A stretch of DNA of 64,000 nucleotides from Roseobacter sp. (lineage in GTDB: Bacteria > Pseudomonadota > Alphaproteobacteria > Rhodobacterales > Rhodobacteraceae): assembly GCA_002731875.1 (NCBI GenBank), contig PCCY01000007.1, forward strand, positions 86,637 to 150,636. The letters run 5' to 3'. Positions 15,905 to 23,994 of this stretch are shown here, piece after piece; positions within the stretch are counted from its first letter, which is position 1; every line of letters begins with the position of its first letter. Made by a program: the position numbers and the translations under genes. The notes under the pieces are model-generated. The model made no database searches. It worked only from the letters and a program-made list of their open reading frames with translations, and was not told the origin of the DNA.

Positions 15905-16703
15905 CGACACCGGGTTCGACGTCAAGCGGCAGTACGGCTTTTCCACCATCGCCGTGATCTGCTTTGTCTCGCTTTACCTGCCGGTGATCCTGCTGGTCGT
16001 CTACTCGTTTAACGCCGGAAGTTCCGTGGCGATCTGGGAAGGGTTTTCGTTGCAGTGGTATCGCAGTGCCTGGGCGAACGACCAGGTTCAAGACGCGACG
16101 ATCCGTAGCTTGGTCATCGCGTTCTGGGCCGCCCTGATCAGTACAAGCGTCGCTGTACTGGCCGCATTGGCCACGACAAGGGTGCGCCGTTTCCGGGGAT
16201 ACTCCGCCGTGTTCGCCGCGATCAATCAACCGCTGATGGTCCCCGAGATCGTGACCGCCGTGGCGCTGTTGATCTTCTTTGCGGGGATCAAGGTACAGAC
16301 CGGCTATACCGGGCTTGGCTATCTGATATTAGCGCATTCAGCGTTTTGCATACCCTTTGCCTATTTGCCGATACGCGCCCGGTTGCAAGGCATGGACCTT
16401 ACCTTGGAACAGGCCGCTGCCGATCTTTATGCTTCGTCCTTTCAGGTGTTTCGCCGCATCACATTGCCACAGCTTTGGCCGGGTATCCTGGCCGGCGCGA
16501 TGCTGGCTTTCGTCATCAGTCTCGACGATGTGGTCATCACAGAGTTTGTCAAATCCGCGGGTCAGGATACATTGCCCACCTATATGCTGGGCCAACTAAG
16601 GCGGGTGGTGACGCCCGAGGTGAACGCGATTTCGACCGTGTTGCTGGCCCTATCGGTGACCATGGTCATCGCGTTTTTCTTTGTCACCCGCATTCGCAAA
16701 TAA
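15897..16703 (+). CDS. potC: Polyamine ABC transporter permease (PotC/PotI type)
   Basis: A 268-residue inner-membrane protein from the ATG at 15897, which overlaps the end of the preceding permease by 8 bp; a GTG two codons earlier is an alternative. The opening FSTIAVICFVSLYLPVILLV and YSFNAGSSVAIWEGFSLQWY match PotC/PotI closely. The coupling loop is EQAAADLYASSFQVFRRITL, followed by LAFVISLDDVVITEFVKSAG, a strongly conserved PotC feature. It pairs with the PotB-like subunit to make the import channel. Confidence 0.9.
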   Translation: MASDTGFDVKRQYGFSTIAVICFVSLYLPVILLVVYSFNAGSSVAIWEGFSLQWYRSAWANDQVQDATIRSLVIAFWAALISTSVAVLAALATTRVRRFRGYSAVFAAINQPLMVPEIVTAVALLIFFAGIKVQTGYTGLGYLILAHSAFCIPFAYLPIRARLQGMDLTLEQAAADLYASSFQVFRRITLPQLWPGILAGAMLAFVISLDDVVITEFVKSAGQDTLPTYMLGQLRRVVTPEVNAISTVLLALSVTMVIAFFFVTRIRK

Positions 16704-16738
16704 CCAAACCGCAACCAACGAAAACAGGGAGTACTGGA

Positions 16739-17764
16739 ATGAAAAAGACATTTACCGCCGTGGTCGCCGCAACTTTCGTCGCTGCACCAGCCTTCGCCGA
16801 AGGCACGTTGAACATCTACAACTGGGGAAACTACACAAGCCCCGAGATGATCGAGAAATTCGAAAAAGAATACGACATCGACGTGACCATCACCGATTAC
16901 GACAGCAATGATACAGCGTTGGCAAAGATCAAGGCGGGCGGACACGGTTACGACATCGTTGTGCCGTCAGGGACGTATATCCCGATCTTCGTCGGAGAGG
17001 GCCTGCTGATGGAGCTGGATCCGGCTGAGTTCAAGAACTTTGGCAACATTGACGCGCGATGGATGGACGTGGCCTTTGACCCCGGCCGGAAATATTCGGT
17101 GCCATGGCAATGGGGCACCGTCGGCGTGACAGTGAATACGTCGGTGTATGGCGGGGATATCAACGACGCCGCTTTGGTCTTCGACCCGCCAGAGGAACTC
17201 AAGGGCAAGATCAACGTCGTACCCGAAATGAACGATGTAATGGGCATGGCAATTCACTACGTCGGTGGAAAAACCTGTACGGGCGACAAGGACGTTCTGA
17301 AAAAGGTCCGGGATGTGCTGGTGAACGCCAAAAAGAACTGGCTGTCGATGGATTACGGCAACATCGAGAAATACGCCAAGGGCGATCTTGCCGCCGGCGT
17401 TAACTGGAATGGGGCTTCGATGCGGGCGCGGCTACAGAACAAGGACATCGCCTTTGGCTATCCAAAAACCGGCTATCCGGTCTGGATGGATAATGCGGCC
17501 ATCCTTGCCGATGCGCAGAACGTCGAAAATGCCAAGCTGTTTCTCGATTTTATCATGGTGCCCGAGAATGCTGCAATGCTGTCGAAATTTGCCCGATACG
17601 CAAACGGCATTTCGGGGTCCGAGGAATTCATGCCAGAAGACATGAAATCCGCGCCCGAGATCGTTGTCCCGGCCGAGGTGAAGGACGCCGCCTATATCGC
17701 GGAAACCTGCCCGCCAGAGGTTTCCAAGATCTATACGCAGATCTGGACAGAACTGCAAAAATGA
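16739..17764 (+). CDS. Polyamine ABC transporter periplasmic binding protein (PotD/PotF type)
   Basis: A 341-residue precursor starting MKKTFTAVVAATFVAAPAFA, a Sec signal peptide with an AxA cleavage site before EGTLN. The mature start LNIYNWGNYTSPEMIEKFEK is the PotD/PotF signature, and YDIVVPSGTYIPIF, VPWQWGTVGVTVNT and a late YPVWMDNAAILADAQN region follow as in the family. It binds polyamine or a related cation in the periplasm and delivers it to the permeases. A strong AGGGAG site lies 6-8 bases before the ATG. I reject the much longer in-frame upstream extension, because it overlaps the permease gene and would bury the signal peptide. Confidence 0.92.
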   Translation: MKKTFTAVVAATFVAAPAFAEGTLNIYNWGNYTSPEMIEKFEKEYDIDVTITDYDSNDTALAKIKAGGHGYDIVVPSGTYIPIFVGEGLLMELDPAEFKNFGNIDARWMDVAFDPGRKYSVPWQWGTVGVTVNTSVYGGDINDAALVFDPPEELKGKINVVPEMNDVMGMAIHYVGGKTCTGDKDVLKKVRDVLVNAKKNWLSMDYGNIEKYAKGDLAAGVNWNGASMRARLQNKDIAFGYPKTGYPVWMDNAAILADAQNVENAKLFLDFIMVPENAAMLSKFARYANGISGSEEFMPEDMKSAPEIVVPAEVKDAAYIAETCPPEVSKIYTQIWTELQK

Positions 17765-17771
17765 TCCCGTT

Positions 17772-17795
17772 GCGCGGTGCCTTCGGGTGCCGCGC
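17772..17795 (+). terminator. Strong UUCG-tetraloop hairpin after the binding-protein gene
   Basis: GCGCGG (17772-17777) pairs with CCGCGC (17790-17795), and UGCC pairs with GGUG through two G-U pairs. This gives a 10-bp stem closed by the extra-stable C(UUCG)G tetraloop, 8 bases after the stop codon. There is no U-tract, so it may be a weak terminator or a 3'-end stabiliser that keeps binding-protein mRNA abundant relative to the permeases. Confidence 0.55.
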
Positions 17796-17869
17796 CCGAC
17801 CCCACCCCGATCTGACAGCCTCGTGCGCGACAACCGGCCGTCGCAGCACCTATTCACAGGTGAAAGCCT

Positions 17870-19546
17870 ATGTCCTCATACCCCGAAATCATCATCCTGA
17901 ATGGCACCCTGATAACCTTTGATGACGCCACGCCCGACGACGCGACCGCGCTGGCCATGGCGGAGGGTGTCATCACAGCAGTCGGACCGAACGCAGCGAT
18001 GCGCGACCTCGCCGGACCCGACACGCATGTCATAGACGCCCAGGGTGGAACGGTAATGCCGGGGTTCATCGACAGTCATGTCCACCTGTTCGGCGGCTCT
18101 GTCGAACTGACTTGTCTGGATCTTTTTGGCATTCAAGGGGGCGATGCGCTGAAGGCCGCAATCGCGCCTTTCGCTGCGGCCAATCCCGATGACCGGATCG
18201 TCTTTGCGGTGCAGGCCGACTACGCGATCTTGCACGACTTACGTACGCCGACCCGGCAGGAACTGGACCAAGCATGCCCTGACAGGCCCTTCGCGATGTT
18301 CGCCCCCGACCATCATACCATTTGGGCCAACACCGCTGCGCTAGAGCTCGCCGGTCTGTTGCATGGGGGCGAAACCGATGCCGGTAGCCAAATTGTCATG
18401 GGCGACGATGGGCGCGCCACCGGAGAGCTGCGCGAGCCCGGGGCCTATGCGGCGATCCTCAAGCTGACGCGCCACGGAGGGCGCGACATGGCCGGGCTGG
18501 TCACCGGGGCCGATCCGGTACCGGCACCGACCCGCGCAGAGCGCGAAAAGGACAAGGCGGCCATTGCCAGGGGCATGAAGCACTGTGCCGCGCAAGGCAT
18601 TACCGGGCTGCATTGCATGGACGGCAACCGCTATCAGCTTGAGCTGTTAAGCGAGATGGAGGCCGAGGGTACCTTGCTTTGCCGCACGGCAGTGCCCTTT
18701 CATCTCAAGAGCTATGACTCGCTTGATCGGCTGGAGCAGGCGGATACGATGCGGCGCGATTTTAGCGGAGATATGGTGTGGTGCAATCATGTGAAGATGT
18801 TCATTGATGGCGTGGTTGAAGGTCGCACCGCGCACATGTTGGCACCGTATCCGGGCACTGACGACAACTATGGCGACCCGGTCTTTGAGGTGGATCATTT
18901 CAACGAAGCCTGCCGACGCATTGATGCGATGGGAATGCAGATCGCGGTACACGCCATCGGGGATGCTGGCATCCGCCATACGATCGATGGCTACGAAGCG
19001 GCGCGCAAGGCTAACGGGGCGCGCGACAGCCGGCACAGGATCGAACACCTTGAGGTGATGCACCCCGACGACATTCCGCGGCTTGCCGAACTTGATATCG
19101 TAGCCTCCATTCAACCCGGTCACGCGCCTTTTGGCGGGATCTTCCCCCCCGGCGGGGTCGGCAAGTACCTGCACGATTACCAGATCGAAGGAGCCTATCC
19201 GTGGCACGAAATACGCGACAGCGGTGCCAAGGTCGTGTTCTCGACCGATTGGCCGGTGATCGGGGTAGAAGTGATGACAAATGTCAAAGCAGCCATCGCG
19301 CCGTTGGATCTTGGGCCGCAATGGCACGACCAAACCCAAACCCTGATGGAAACTCTTTCCAGCTATACCCGCGACAACGCATGGGTAGAGTTCAACGAAG
19401 ACCGCAAGGGCAAGCTTGCCAAAGGGATGATGGCTGACGTGGTCATCATGAGCCACGATCTTGCCACGCTGCCACCGGCGCGGATTACCGACGCGTTTGC
19501 CAAGGTCACGATCTGCGGCGGGCGCGTGACGCACGAGGCAGGCTAA
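17870..19546 (+). CDS. YtcJ-like metal-dependent amidohydrolase
   Basis: A 558-residue protein of the amidohydrolase-3 (YtcJ-like) family. The N-terminal beta-sandwich IIILNGTLITFDDATPDD is followed by the metal-binding PGFIDSHVHLFGG (HxH). Later come KMFIDGVVEGRTAHMLAPY with the bridging-Lys-like strand, AVHAIGDAGIRHTIDGYEAA, HRIEHLEVMHPDDIP and the final VFSTDWPV containing the metal Asp. The composite barrel closes with MADVVIMSHDLATLPPARI. These enzymes hydrolyse amide or formyl bonds, such as N-substituted formamides. It is a cytosolic protein with no signal peptide. It follows the polyamine importer by about 100 bp, so hydrolysis of an imported amide or acyl-polyamine is a reasonable but unproven idea. 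Confidence 0.87.
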   Translation: MSSYPEIIILNGTLITFDDATPDDATALAMAEGVITAVGPNAAMRDLAGPDTHVIDAQGGTVMPGFIDSHVHLFGGSVELTCLDLFGIQGGDALKAAIAPFAAANPDDRIVFAVQADYAILHDLRTPTRQELDQACPDRPFAMFAPDHHTIWANTAALELAGLLHGGETDAGSQIVMGDDGRATGELREPGAYAAILKLTRHGGRDMAGLVTGADPVPAPTRAEREKDKAAIARGMKHCAAQGITGLHCMDGNRYQLELLSEMEAEGTLLCRTAVPFHLKSYDSLDRLEQADTMRRDFSGDMVWCNHVKMFIDGVVEGRTAHMLAPYPGTDDNYGDPVFEVDHFNEACRRIDAMGMQIAVHAIGDAGIRHTIDGYEAARKANGARDSRHRIEHLEVMHPDDIPRLAELDIVASIQPGHAPFGGIFPPGGVGKYLHDYQIEGAYPWHEIRDSGAKVVFSTDWPVIGVEVMTNVKAAIAPLDLGPQWHDQTQTLMETLSSYTRDNAWVEFNEDRKGKLAKGMMADVVIMSHDLATLPPARITDAFAKVTICGGRVTHEAG

Positions 19547-19550
19547 TCGC

Positions 19551-19576
19551 CCTCAGAGCGCCAGATACGTCTGAGG
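19551..19576. terminator. Bidirectional hairpin between convergent genes
   Basis: CCTCAGA (19551-19557) and TCTGAGG (19570-19576) form a perfect 7-bp inverted repeat. They lie in the 32-bp gap between the amidohydrolase stop and the convergent copper-chaperone stop. The position suggests a shared terminator, but there is no T-run on either strand. Confidence 0.5.
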
Positions 19577-19578
19577 CT

Positions 19579-20052
19579 TCATCCGGTCGGGCCCTCGGCG
19601 TCGGGTGCCAGGATCGGCACGTCGACTGTCAGATCGTCACCGTCATAGAACTTTAGCCGCAGCGGCAGGACTTTTCCCTCGATCAGAGGCGTTTCCAAAT
19701 CCAGCAACATCACATGTATGCTGCCAGGTTCAAGCACGACGGTCTGGCCCGGTTCAACCCGCAATTCGGCTGTGGCGCTCATCCGGGTGGTCCCTTGCGG
19801 GTCGTTGACTGTCTTGTGCAAAGTCTCGATCGACGCCCTGTCGGCGCGCACGCCAATCAGGTCGATCCGGGATTGTCCCGTATTGCGCAGGGTGAAATAG
19901 ACAGCCCCGGTTTTGCTATCGGGTGCCGTGGCGCGGGCCCACGCCGCTTCGACGGCTACGTCGCGATCCCCTGTCGTTTGCTGAGACACGGCCACCACCG
20001 GCCACAGCGCCACGTTCAGGATCACTATACCTAGTGCAAACCACCTTCTCAT
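19579..20052 (-). CDS. PCuAC-family periplasmic copper chaperone
   Basis: The 157-residue precursor has a signal peptide, MRRWFALGIVILNVALWPVV, before VAVSQQ. The mature part has the PCuAC landmarks: VEAAWARATAPDSKTGAVYF, the copper ligands HKTVNDPQGTTRM, and SIHVMLLDLETPL, giving the H-Mx-HxM pattern of the family, then LKFYDGDDLTVDVPI. These cupredoxin-like proteins carry Cu(I) in the periplasm to cytochrome oxidase assembly. It lies downstream of the degraded phosphonate transporter operon on the same strand, with about 230 bp between, and need not be functionally linked to it. No SCO or other copper gene is next to it. Confidence 0.88.
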   Translation of the reverse strand: MRRWFALGIVILNVALWPVVAVSQQTTGDRDVAVEAAWARATAPDSKTGAVYFTLRNTGQSRIDLIGVRADRASIETLHKTVNDPQGTTRMSATAELRVEPGQTVVLEPGSIHVMLLDLETPLIEGKVLPLRLKFYDGDDLTVDVPILAPDAEGPTG

Positions 20053-20130
20053 CTTGGTATCTCTTTCATTTCAATTTCTCGCGGGCCTCGCCGAAAGCCG
20101 CATGCGTCACGTGCTTACAATCTCCACCCG

Positions 20131-20271
20131 CTAGAGGTTCAAGAACAATTCCGCAGGCAGGAACAGACACAGCGAGTTTCCGCCACCGCGAGCCGTTTCC
20201 AGCACGAAATAATGTGAGGTCGCAAAGTCGTCGAGGCATTTACGAGGTAGCGAGAACTGAGAGCTCGGCAT
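20131..20271 (-). CDS. Small unrecognised ORF (46 aa), possible gene fragment
   Basis: This short frame, between phnE and the copper chaperone gene and in the same direction, starts MPSSQFSLPRKCLDDFATSH and continues YFVLETARGGGNSLCLFLPA. Its composition looks protein-like, and it could be the tail of a truncated gene. I do not recognise it. It contains the only coding-like signal in the 230-bp gap 20053-20282. It may be chance. Confidence 0.25.
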   Translation of the reverse strand: MPSSQFSLPRKCLDDFATSHYFVLETARGGGNSLCLFLPAELFLNL

Positions 20272-20282
20272 ATGCCGCAAAA

Positions 20283-21083
20283 CTACAGGATACGTTTGCG
20301 CAGATACATCGATACGATTTCGCCCAGAATGACAAACGCCAGAATCGTCAGCAGCACGGTCGACACTTCCGGCCAGTTGAACGTGTCGATCGCACCTTGA
20401 AGAATGATCCCAATCCCCCCTGCCCCCACCAGACCAAGCACCGTGGATTCACGCAAATTTATATCCCACCTCAGGATCGAGACCGCGAAGAACGTCGGCA
20501 TCACTTGCGGTACGATGGCATAAAGCACCACCTTGAAGCGGGACGCGCCACTGGCTTGCAGAGCCTCGACCGGGCGCGTATCGATTTCTTCGATCGCTTC
20601 GCCCAGCAGTTTGCCCATGAACCCGATTGACCGGAACATGATCGCGACGATGCCTGCAATGATGCCGGGGCCAAAGATTGCAACAAACAGCAACGCCCAG
20701 ATGATCGTGTTGACCGAACGCGACGACACCAGGATGAACCGGCCCAGCCACAGGGTCGCAACGTTGGGGGTGGTGTTCTTGGCAGCGATATAAGCCACGG
20801 GTAACGAGATGATGACAGCCAACATCGTGGCAATCGTGGCGATGTTCACGGTTTCCCACATCGCCTGCATGATCGACGGCAGGTTTTGCGGATCAGGCGG
20901 GACCATGCGCCCGAACAGATCGGCCATTTGCGCGGGTGAATCCCAGACCCATTCCCAGATCACGTCGATGCTTTGCAGCGCCCACGCGACAACCAGCAGG
21001 GTCAGCAACAGCACCCCGTAGCGTTTGATCCTCTGAGTGGGGGTGAAGCGCGACCAGTGGTCCAAGGTAGTGTTGCCGTTCAT
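20283..21083 (-). CDS. phnE: Phosphonate ABC transporter permease PhnE (second copy), apparently intact
   Basis: The 266-residue membrane protein has about six hydrophobic segments, starting with YGVLLLTLLVVAWALQSIDV. Family motifs include the coupling loop EAIEEIDTRPVEALQASGAS, and FAVSILRWDINLRESTVLGL followed by VGAGGIGIILQ, the conserved PhnE stretch. It starts in a 4-bp overlap with the upstream phnE copy (21080-21083). PhnE dimers or heterodimers form the inner-membrane channel for phosphonate, phosphite or phosphate import with PhnC and PhnD. The upstream genes of the same operon carry inactivating lesions, so this protein probably has no working partners from this locus unless another copy exists. 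Confidence 0.88.
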   Translation of the reverse strand: MNGNTTLDHWSRFTPTQRIKRYGVLLLTLLVVAWALQSIDVIWEWVWDSPAQMADLFGRMVPPDPQNLPSIMQAMWETVNIATIATMLAVIISLPVAYIAAKNTTPNVATLWLGRFILVSSRSVNTIIWALLFVAIFGPGIIAGIVAIMFRSIGFMGKLLGEAIEEIDTRPVEALQASGASRFKVVLYAIVPQVMPTFFAVSILRWDINLRESTVLGLVGAGGIGIILQGAIDTFNWPEVSTVLLTILAFVILGEIVSMYLRKRIL

Positions 21084-21874
21084 GCCACTTTTTCCCGGAT
21101 GACGCCGCTGATGGCTTCGGACACAAGAATGGCCCCGACAATGACAATCGTGATAGCCAGTGCAAAATCATAATCGTAGCGGCCAAAGGCATTGGCCAAC
21201 GTGGCCCCTATCCCCCCTGCCCCGACCAGCCCGACCACCGCAGAGGCGCGCAGATTACTGTCCAGTTGATAGATCGACAGACCGATCTGGCGCGCCAATA
21301 TCTGCGGGGCTATCGCATAGATTAGTGTGCTGAGGTAGGGTGCTCCGGCGGCCCGCATCGCTTCGACCTGACCAAAGTCGATTTCTTCGATCCGTTCGGC
21401 CAGCAGCTTGGCGACAAAGCCGACAGAATAAACCGTCAGCGTCAATACACCGGCGAAAGGGCCAAAGCCTACAGCCTTCACAAAGATAATGGCGACAATA
21501 ACAGGGTGAAAACTGCGCGCGATGATGATGACGGCACGGCCCATGTAATATACCGGCACCGGCGCGATGTTGCGTGCGGCACAAAACGCGATCGGGATCG
21601 ACAGCCCCACCCCCGCGACAGTAGCCAGCAGCGCGATCTTGAGGCTTTCCATGAACCCGTCAATCAACAGATCGGCGCGGGCAAAGCTGGGGGGGAAGGC
21701 ACCGCCGAAAATCTTGGCCGCCCGGCCCATGCCAGCTGCGACGCGGTCCTAGTCAATGGGCAGCGTCGCCATCGTAAAGACCACATAGGCCAATATCGCA
21801 ACCCACAACCCACGCCGAAGTACCGAGTTGCGGATAAACGGCGGCTTGCGCCATGTGTCGGGGTAATCGGTCAT
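21080..21874 (-). pseudogene. phnE: Phosphonate ABC transporter permease PhnE (first copy) with an in-frame TAG
   Basis: The gene starts with ATG at 21874, overlapping the phnC stop by the usual ATGA, and reads MTDYPDTWRKPPFIRNSVLR then a hydrophobic helix to ATLPID. Codon 42 (21749-21751) is TAG, and the frame continues without further interruption: DRVAAGMGRAAKIFGGAFPP, the rest of a normal PhnE, and the end LVSEAISGVIREKV. PhnE proteins usually have Trp at this point (a PxDW-like motif), so a TGG to TAG change is the simplest explanation. A downstream ATG (MGRAA, 21730) could start a 216-residue product lacking the first transmembrane helix. Total length would be about 264 residues, normal for the family. 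Confidence 0.85.
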
Positions 21875-22643
21875 GCCGCGGCCTCCTGTGCCTGACGATC
21901 GGCTGCAGGCACGCCTGCATAGATTTCCTCCATCGCGTCAGCGTTCAGCGCATCGGGAACATCGTCAAAGATGATCCGGCCATAACGCATTCCGACTATG
22001 CGGTCGGTGTATTGTCTGGCCTCGGTGACGTTGTGGATGTTGATGATGACCGGCAGTTCAAGTTCAGTCGCAAGATCCCGCAGCAGGGCCATGATCTGTT
22101 CCGACGTCTTGGGGTCCAGCGAGGCGGTCGGTTCGTCAGCCAGCAGTTTCTCGGGTTGCTGCATCAGCGCGCGCACCACGCCGACGCGCTGGCGTTCGCC
22201 GCCCGACAGCTCGTCAGCACGTTTATTCGCATAGTGTGCAATGCCCACACGCTCCATCAGCTCGTAAGCGCGGCGAATGTCGGCCTTGGGATAACGGCGC
22301 GTCAGAGCGGCCCATGTCGAAATATATCCCAACCGCCCGGACTGGACGTTTTCCATGACCGTCAAACGGTCCACCAGATTAAAGCCCTGAAACACCATAC
22401 CGATGCGACGACGGGAAAGGCGCAACTCAGACTTTTTCAGTTTGGTCAGATCGGTACCATTCAGTGTAATCGACCCCGAGGTGGGTTCGACAAGACGGTT
22501 GATGCAGCGCAGCAGCTTACTTTTGCCAGCACCGGTCGACCCGATGATCGACACGATTTCTGGCCCCCGATTTCCAGATCAAGATTCTTGAGGACAGGAT
22601 CACCCCCGTTGTACCGTTTTACCAGTTTTTCGATTTTCAGCAT
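21871..22643 (-). pseudogene. phnC: Phosphonate ABC transporter ATP-binding protein PhnC, frameshifted
   Basis: The start MLKIEKLVKRYNGGDPVLKN at 22643 and LDLEIGGQ are in one frame; IIGSTGAGKSKLLRCINRLV and everything after it are in another. The shift is near 22562, where one G appears lost (GGCCAGAAATC for GGCCAGGAAATC), which would give EIGGQEIVSIIG. The rest is a normal PhnC: Q-loop MVFQGFNLV, signature ELSGGERQRVGVVRALMQQP, Walker B LLADEPTASLDP and the H-loop region INIHNVTEARQYTD. A GTG just after the shift could start a protein lacking the first beta strands, which is unlikely to fold as a working ATPase. A sequencing error at this spot cannot be excluded. Confidence 0.82.
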
Positions 22644-22724
22644 TTTGGCCTCTCGCGGGCTGAGGGGCGGGTGCAAGGCACCACGGGCCAATTGCGAATA
22701 CACGGTCCGCGATCTGATATCGCC

Positions 22725-23430
22725 TCAGTTGGCGGCCAGCCCTTGGGGGGTGTATTCAACGCCGTTTTTGGATTGAATTTCCCGAATAACCGCCCACTGA
22801 TCCTTGTACGTGATCGGGATGAATTTGCTCACGCCCTGAAACTCGTCACCCAACTTCATGCCCTCGAACTTGAAGCTGAAGAACGCTTGCTTGATCTTTT
22901 CGGCCAGCTCGGGTTCAAGGTCATGCGCGACGGTGAACGAGGTTGTCGGAAACGGATCACTTTCCCATATCATCCGCACGTCTGCGGGGTCGTATAGCCC
23001 GCGCTCTGCCATGCGTTCGACCACTTCGAAAGCGACGGGAGCGGCGTCATAATCGCCTGCGTCCACACCCAGCATGGATTGGTCATGCGAACCGGAATAC
23101 GTCACTTCGTAATCGGTGTCAGGGGTGACGCCCATGCCGGGGAACAAAGCGCGCGGTGCCTGGTTGCCGGAATTCGACGTAGGCGATGTATGCGCGACTC
23201 GCTTGCCCTTGAGATCGGACATTTGCTTGATGTCGGAATCTGCTTGCGTGAACACTTGCAGCTTGTAGCCGAATTGCCCGTCGTCGCCCCCCATGATCGC
23301 GAAGGGAACTGCACCGGCCAGATTTACCGCGAAGGGTGTAGGACCAGTCGAGAAACCGGCGATGTGCAGACGGCGGGCCGAAAACGCGGGCGATCGCGAT
23401 GTCCACGCATTTGCCAGCCACCGAAAGTAT
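22725..23430 (-). pseudogene. phnD: Phosphonate ABC transporter binding protein PhnD, N-terminally truncated
   Basis: From about 23370 downward the frame gives a good PhnD: RLHIAGFSTGPTPFAVNLAG, VPFAIMGGDDGQFGYKLQVF, DLKGKRVAHTSPTSNSGNQA, SGSHDQSMLGVDAGDYDAAP and the C-terminus to GLAAN. This corresponds roughly to residues 85 to the end of a typical PhnD. Upstream the same frame meets a stop near 23430, and no signal peptide or N-terminal lobe is found in any frame up to 23740. It therefore cannot be exported or fold as a binding protein. Its order before phnC and two phnE genes is the DCEE arrangement of alphaproteobacterial phosphonate importers. 23431-23640 holds open frames that I cannot assign. 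Confidence 0.75.
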
Positions 23431-23639
23431 CAATCCCGGGGACACGGGACGTTTTGCGCAGCTAGAAAAACCCATCAGCATCCCAGAGCTGGCGCAGGTA
23501 TCGAAAAGGTTTTCGTTTCGGGTCGCGGAACCGATTTCAGACGGGGTCGAGGGTTGATTGGCACCCTGCCCCATTGACCTTTCATGCCGGAACCCGATTG
23601 TACCCGCCTCGCCCGGGACACGTTTGAAGGGTGCCAAAG

Positions 23640-23994
23640 TCGGATCATCATTGTCGATCTGCCAGCGATTGAGCCGAAACCTAGCAACAGTGTCTGGATA
23701 AATCTGCGATTCGCATTCCTATCTAGTGACAAATGGTTATGAATGTTCCAGTTGACGTCGCAATGTCGTGTGATAGAGCGACAAACTTATGATAAAGTCA
23801 ATTTTATCAGTGCGTTATGGTTTAATGTTCGGGCTGCGCATTAGGTGTTGGATATTTGCGCAAGCGTGCAAAACACAAAAAATTGTTGCTTGGGGATAAC
23901 TTGCGTGCCATGAGTTCAATTATCGCAAGCTGACGCAAATCACGCGGTTTAGCGACGAAACAAAGACGGCCCACCAAGAGGTCGCAAGAGCAGA
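23640..23994. promoter_or_regulatory. AT-rich intergenic region upstream of repA with inverted repeats
   Basis: About 350 bp without a gene. A perfect 7-bp inverted repeat, TGATAAA (23790-23796) and TTTATCA (23803-23809), is a good candidate for the repABC promoter operator bound by RepA. ATTTGCG near 23856 and CGCAAAT near 23935 form a wider inverted pair. TGGGGATAA at 23891-23899 differs by one base from a DnaA box in reverse orientation. In repABC plasmids this region normally contains the autoregulated repA promoter; the exact promoter elements are not clear here. Confidence 0.5.

Noticed and set aside
16346..16738. N-terminal extension of the polyamine-binding protein
   Set aside because: It overlaps the permease gene, and the signal peptide begins at the ATG at 16739 with a strong ribosome-binding site.
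23431..23740. Open frames upstream of the phnD remnant as the missing phnD N-terminus
   Set aside because: No frame gives a signal peptide or the conserved first lobe of PhnD; the content is unassigned.
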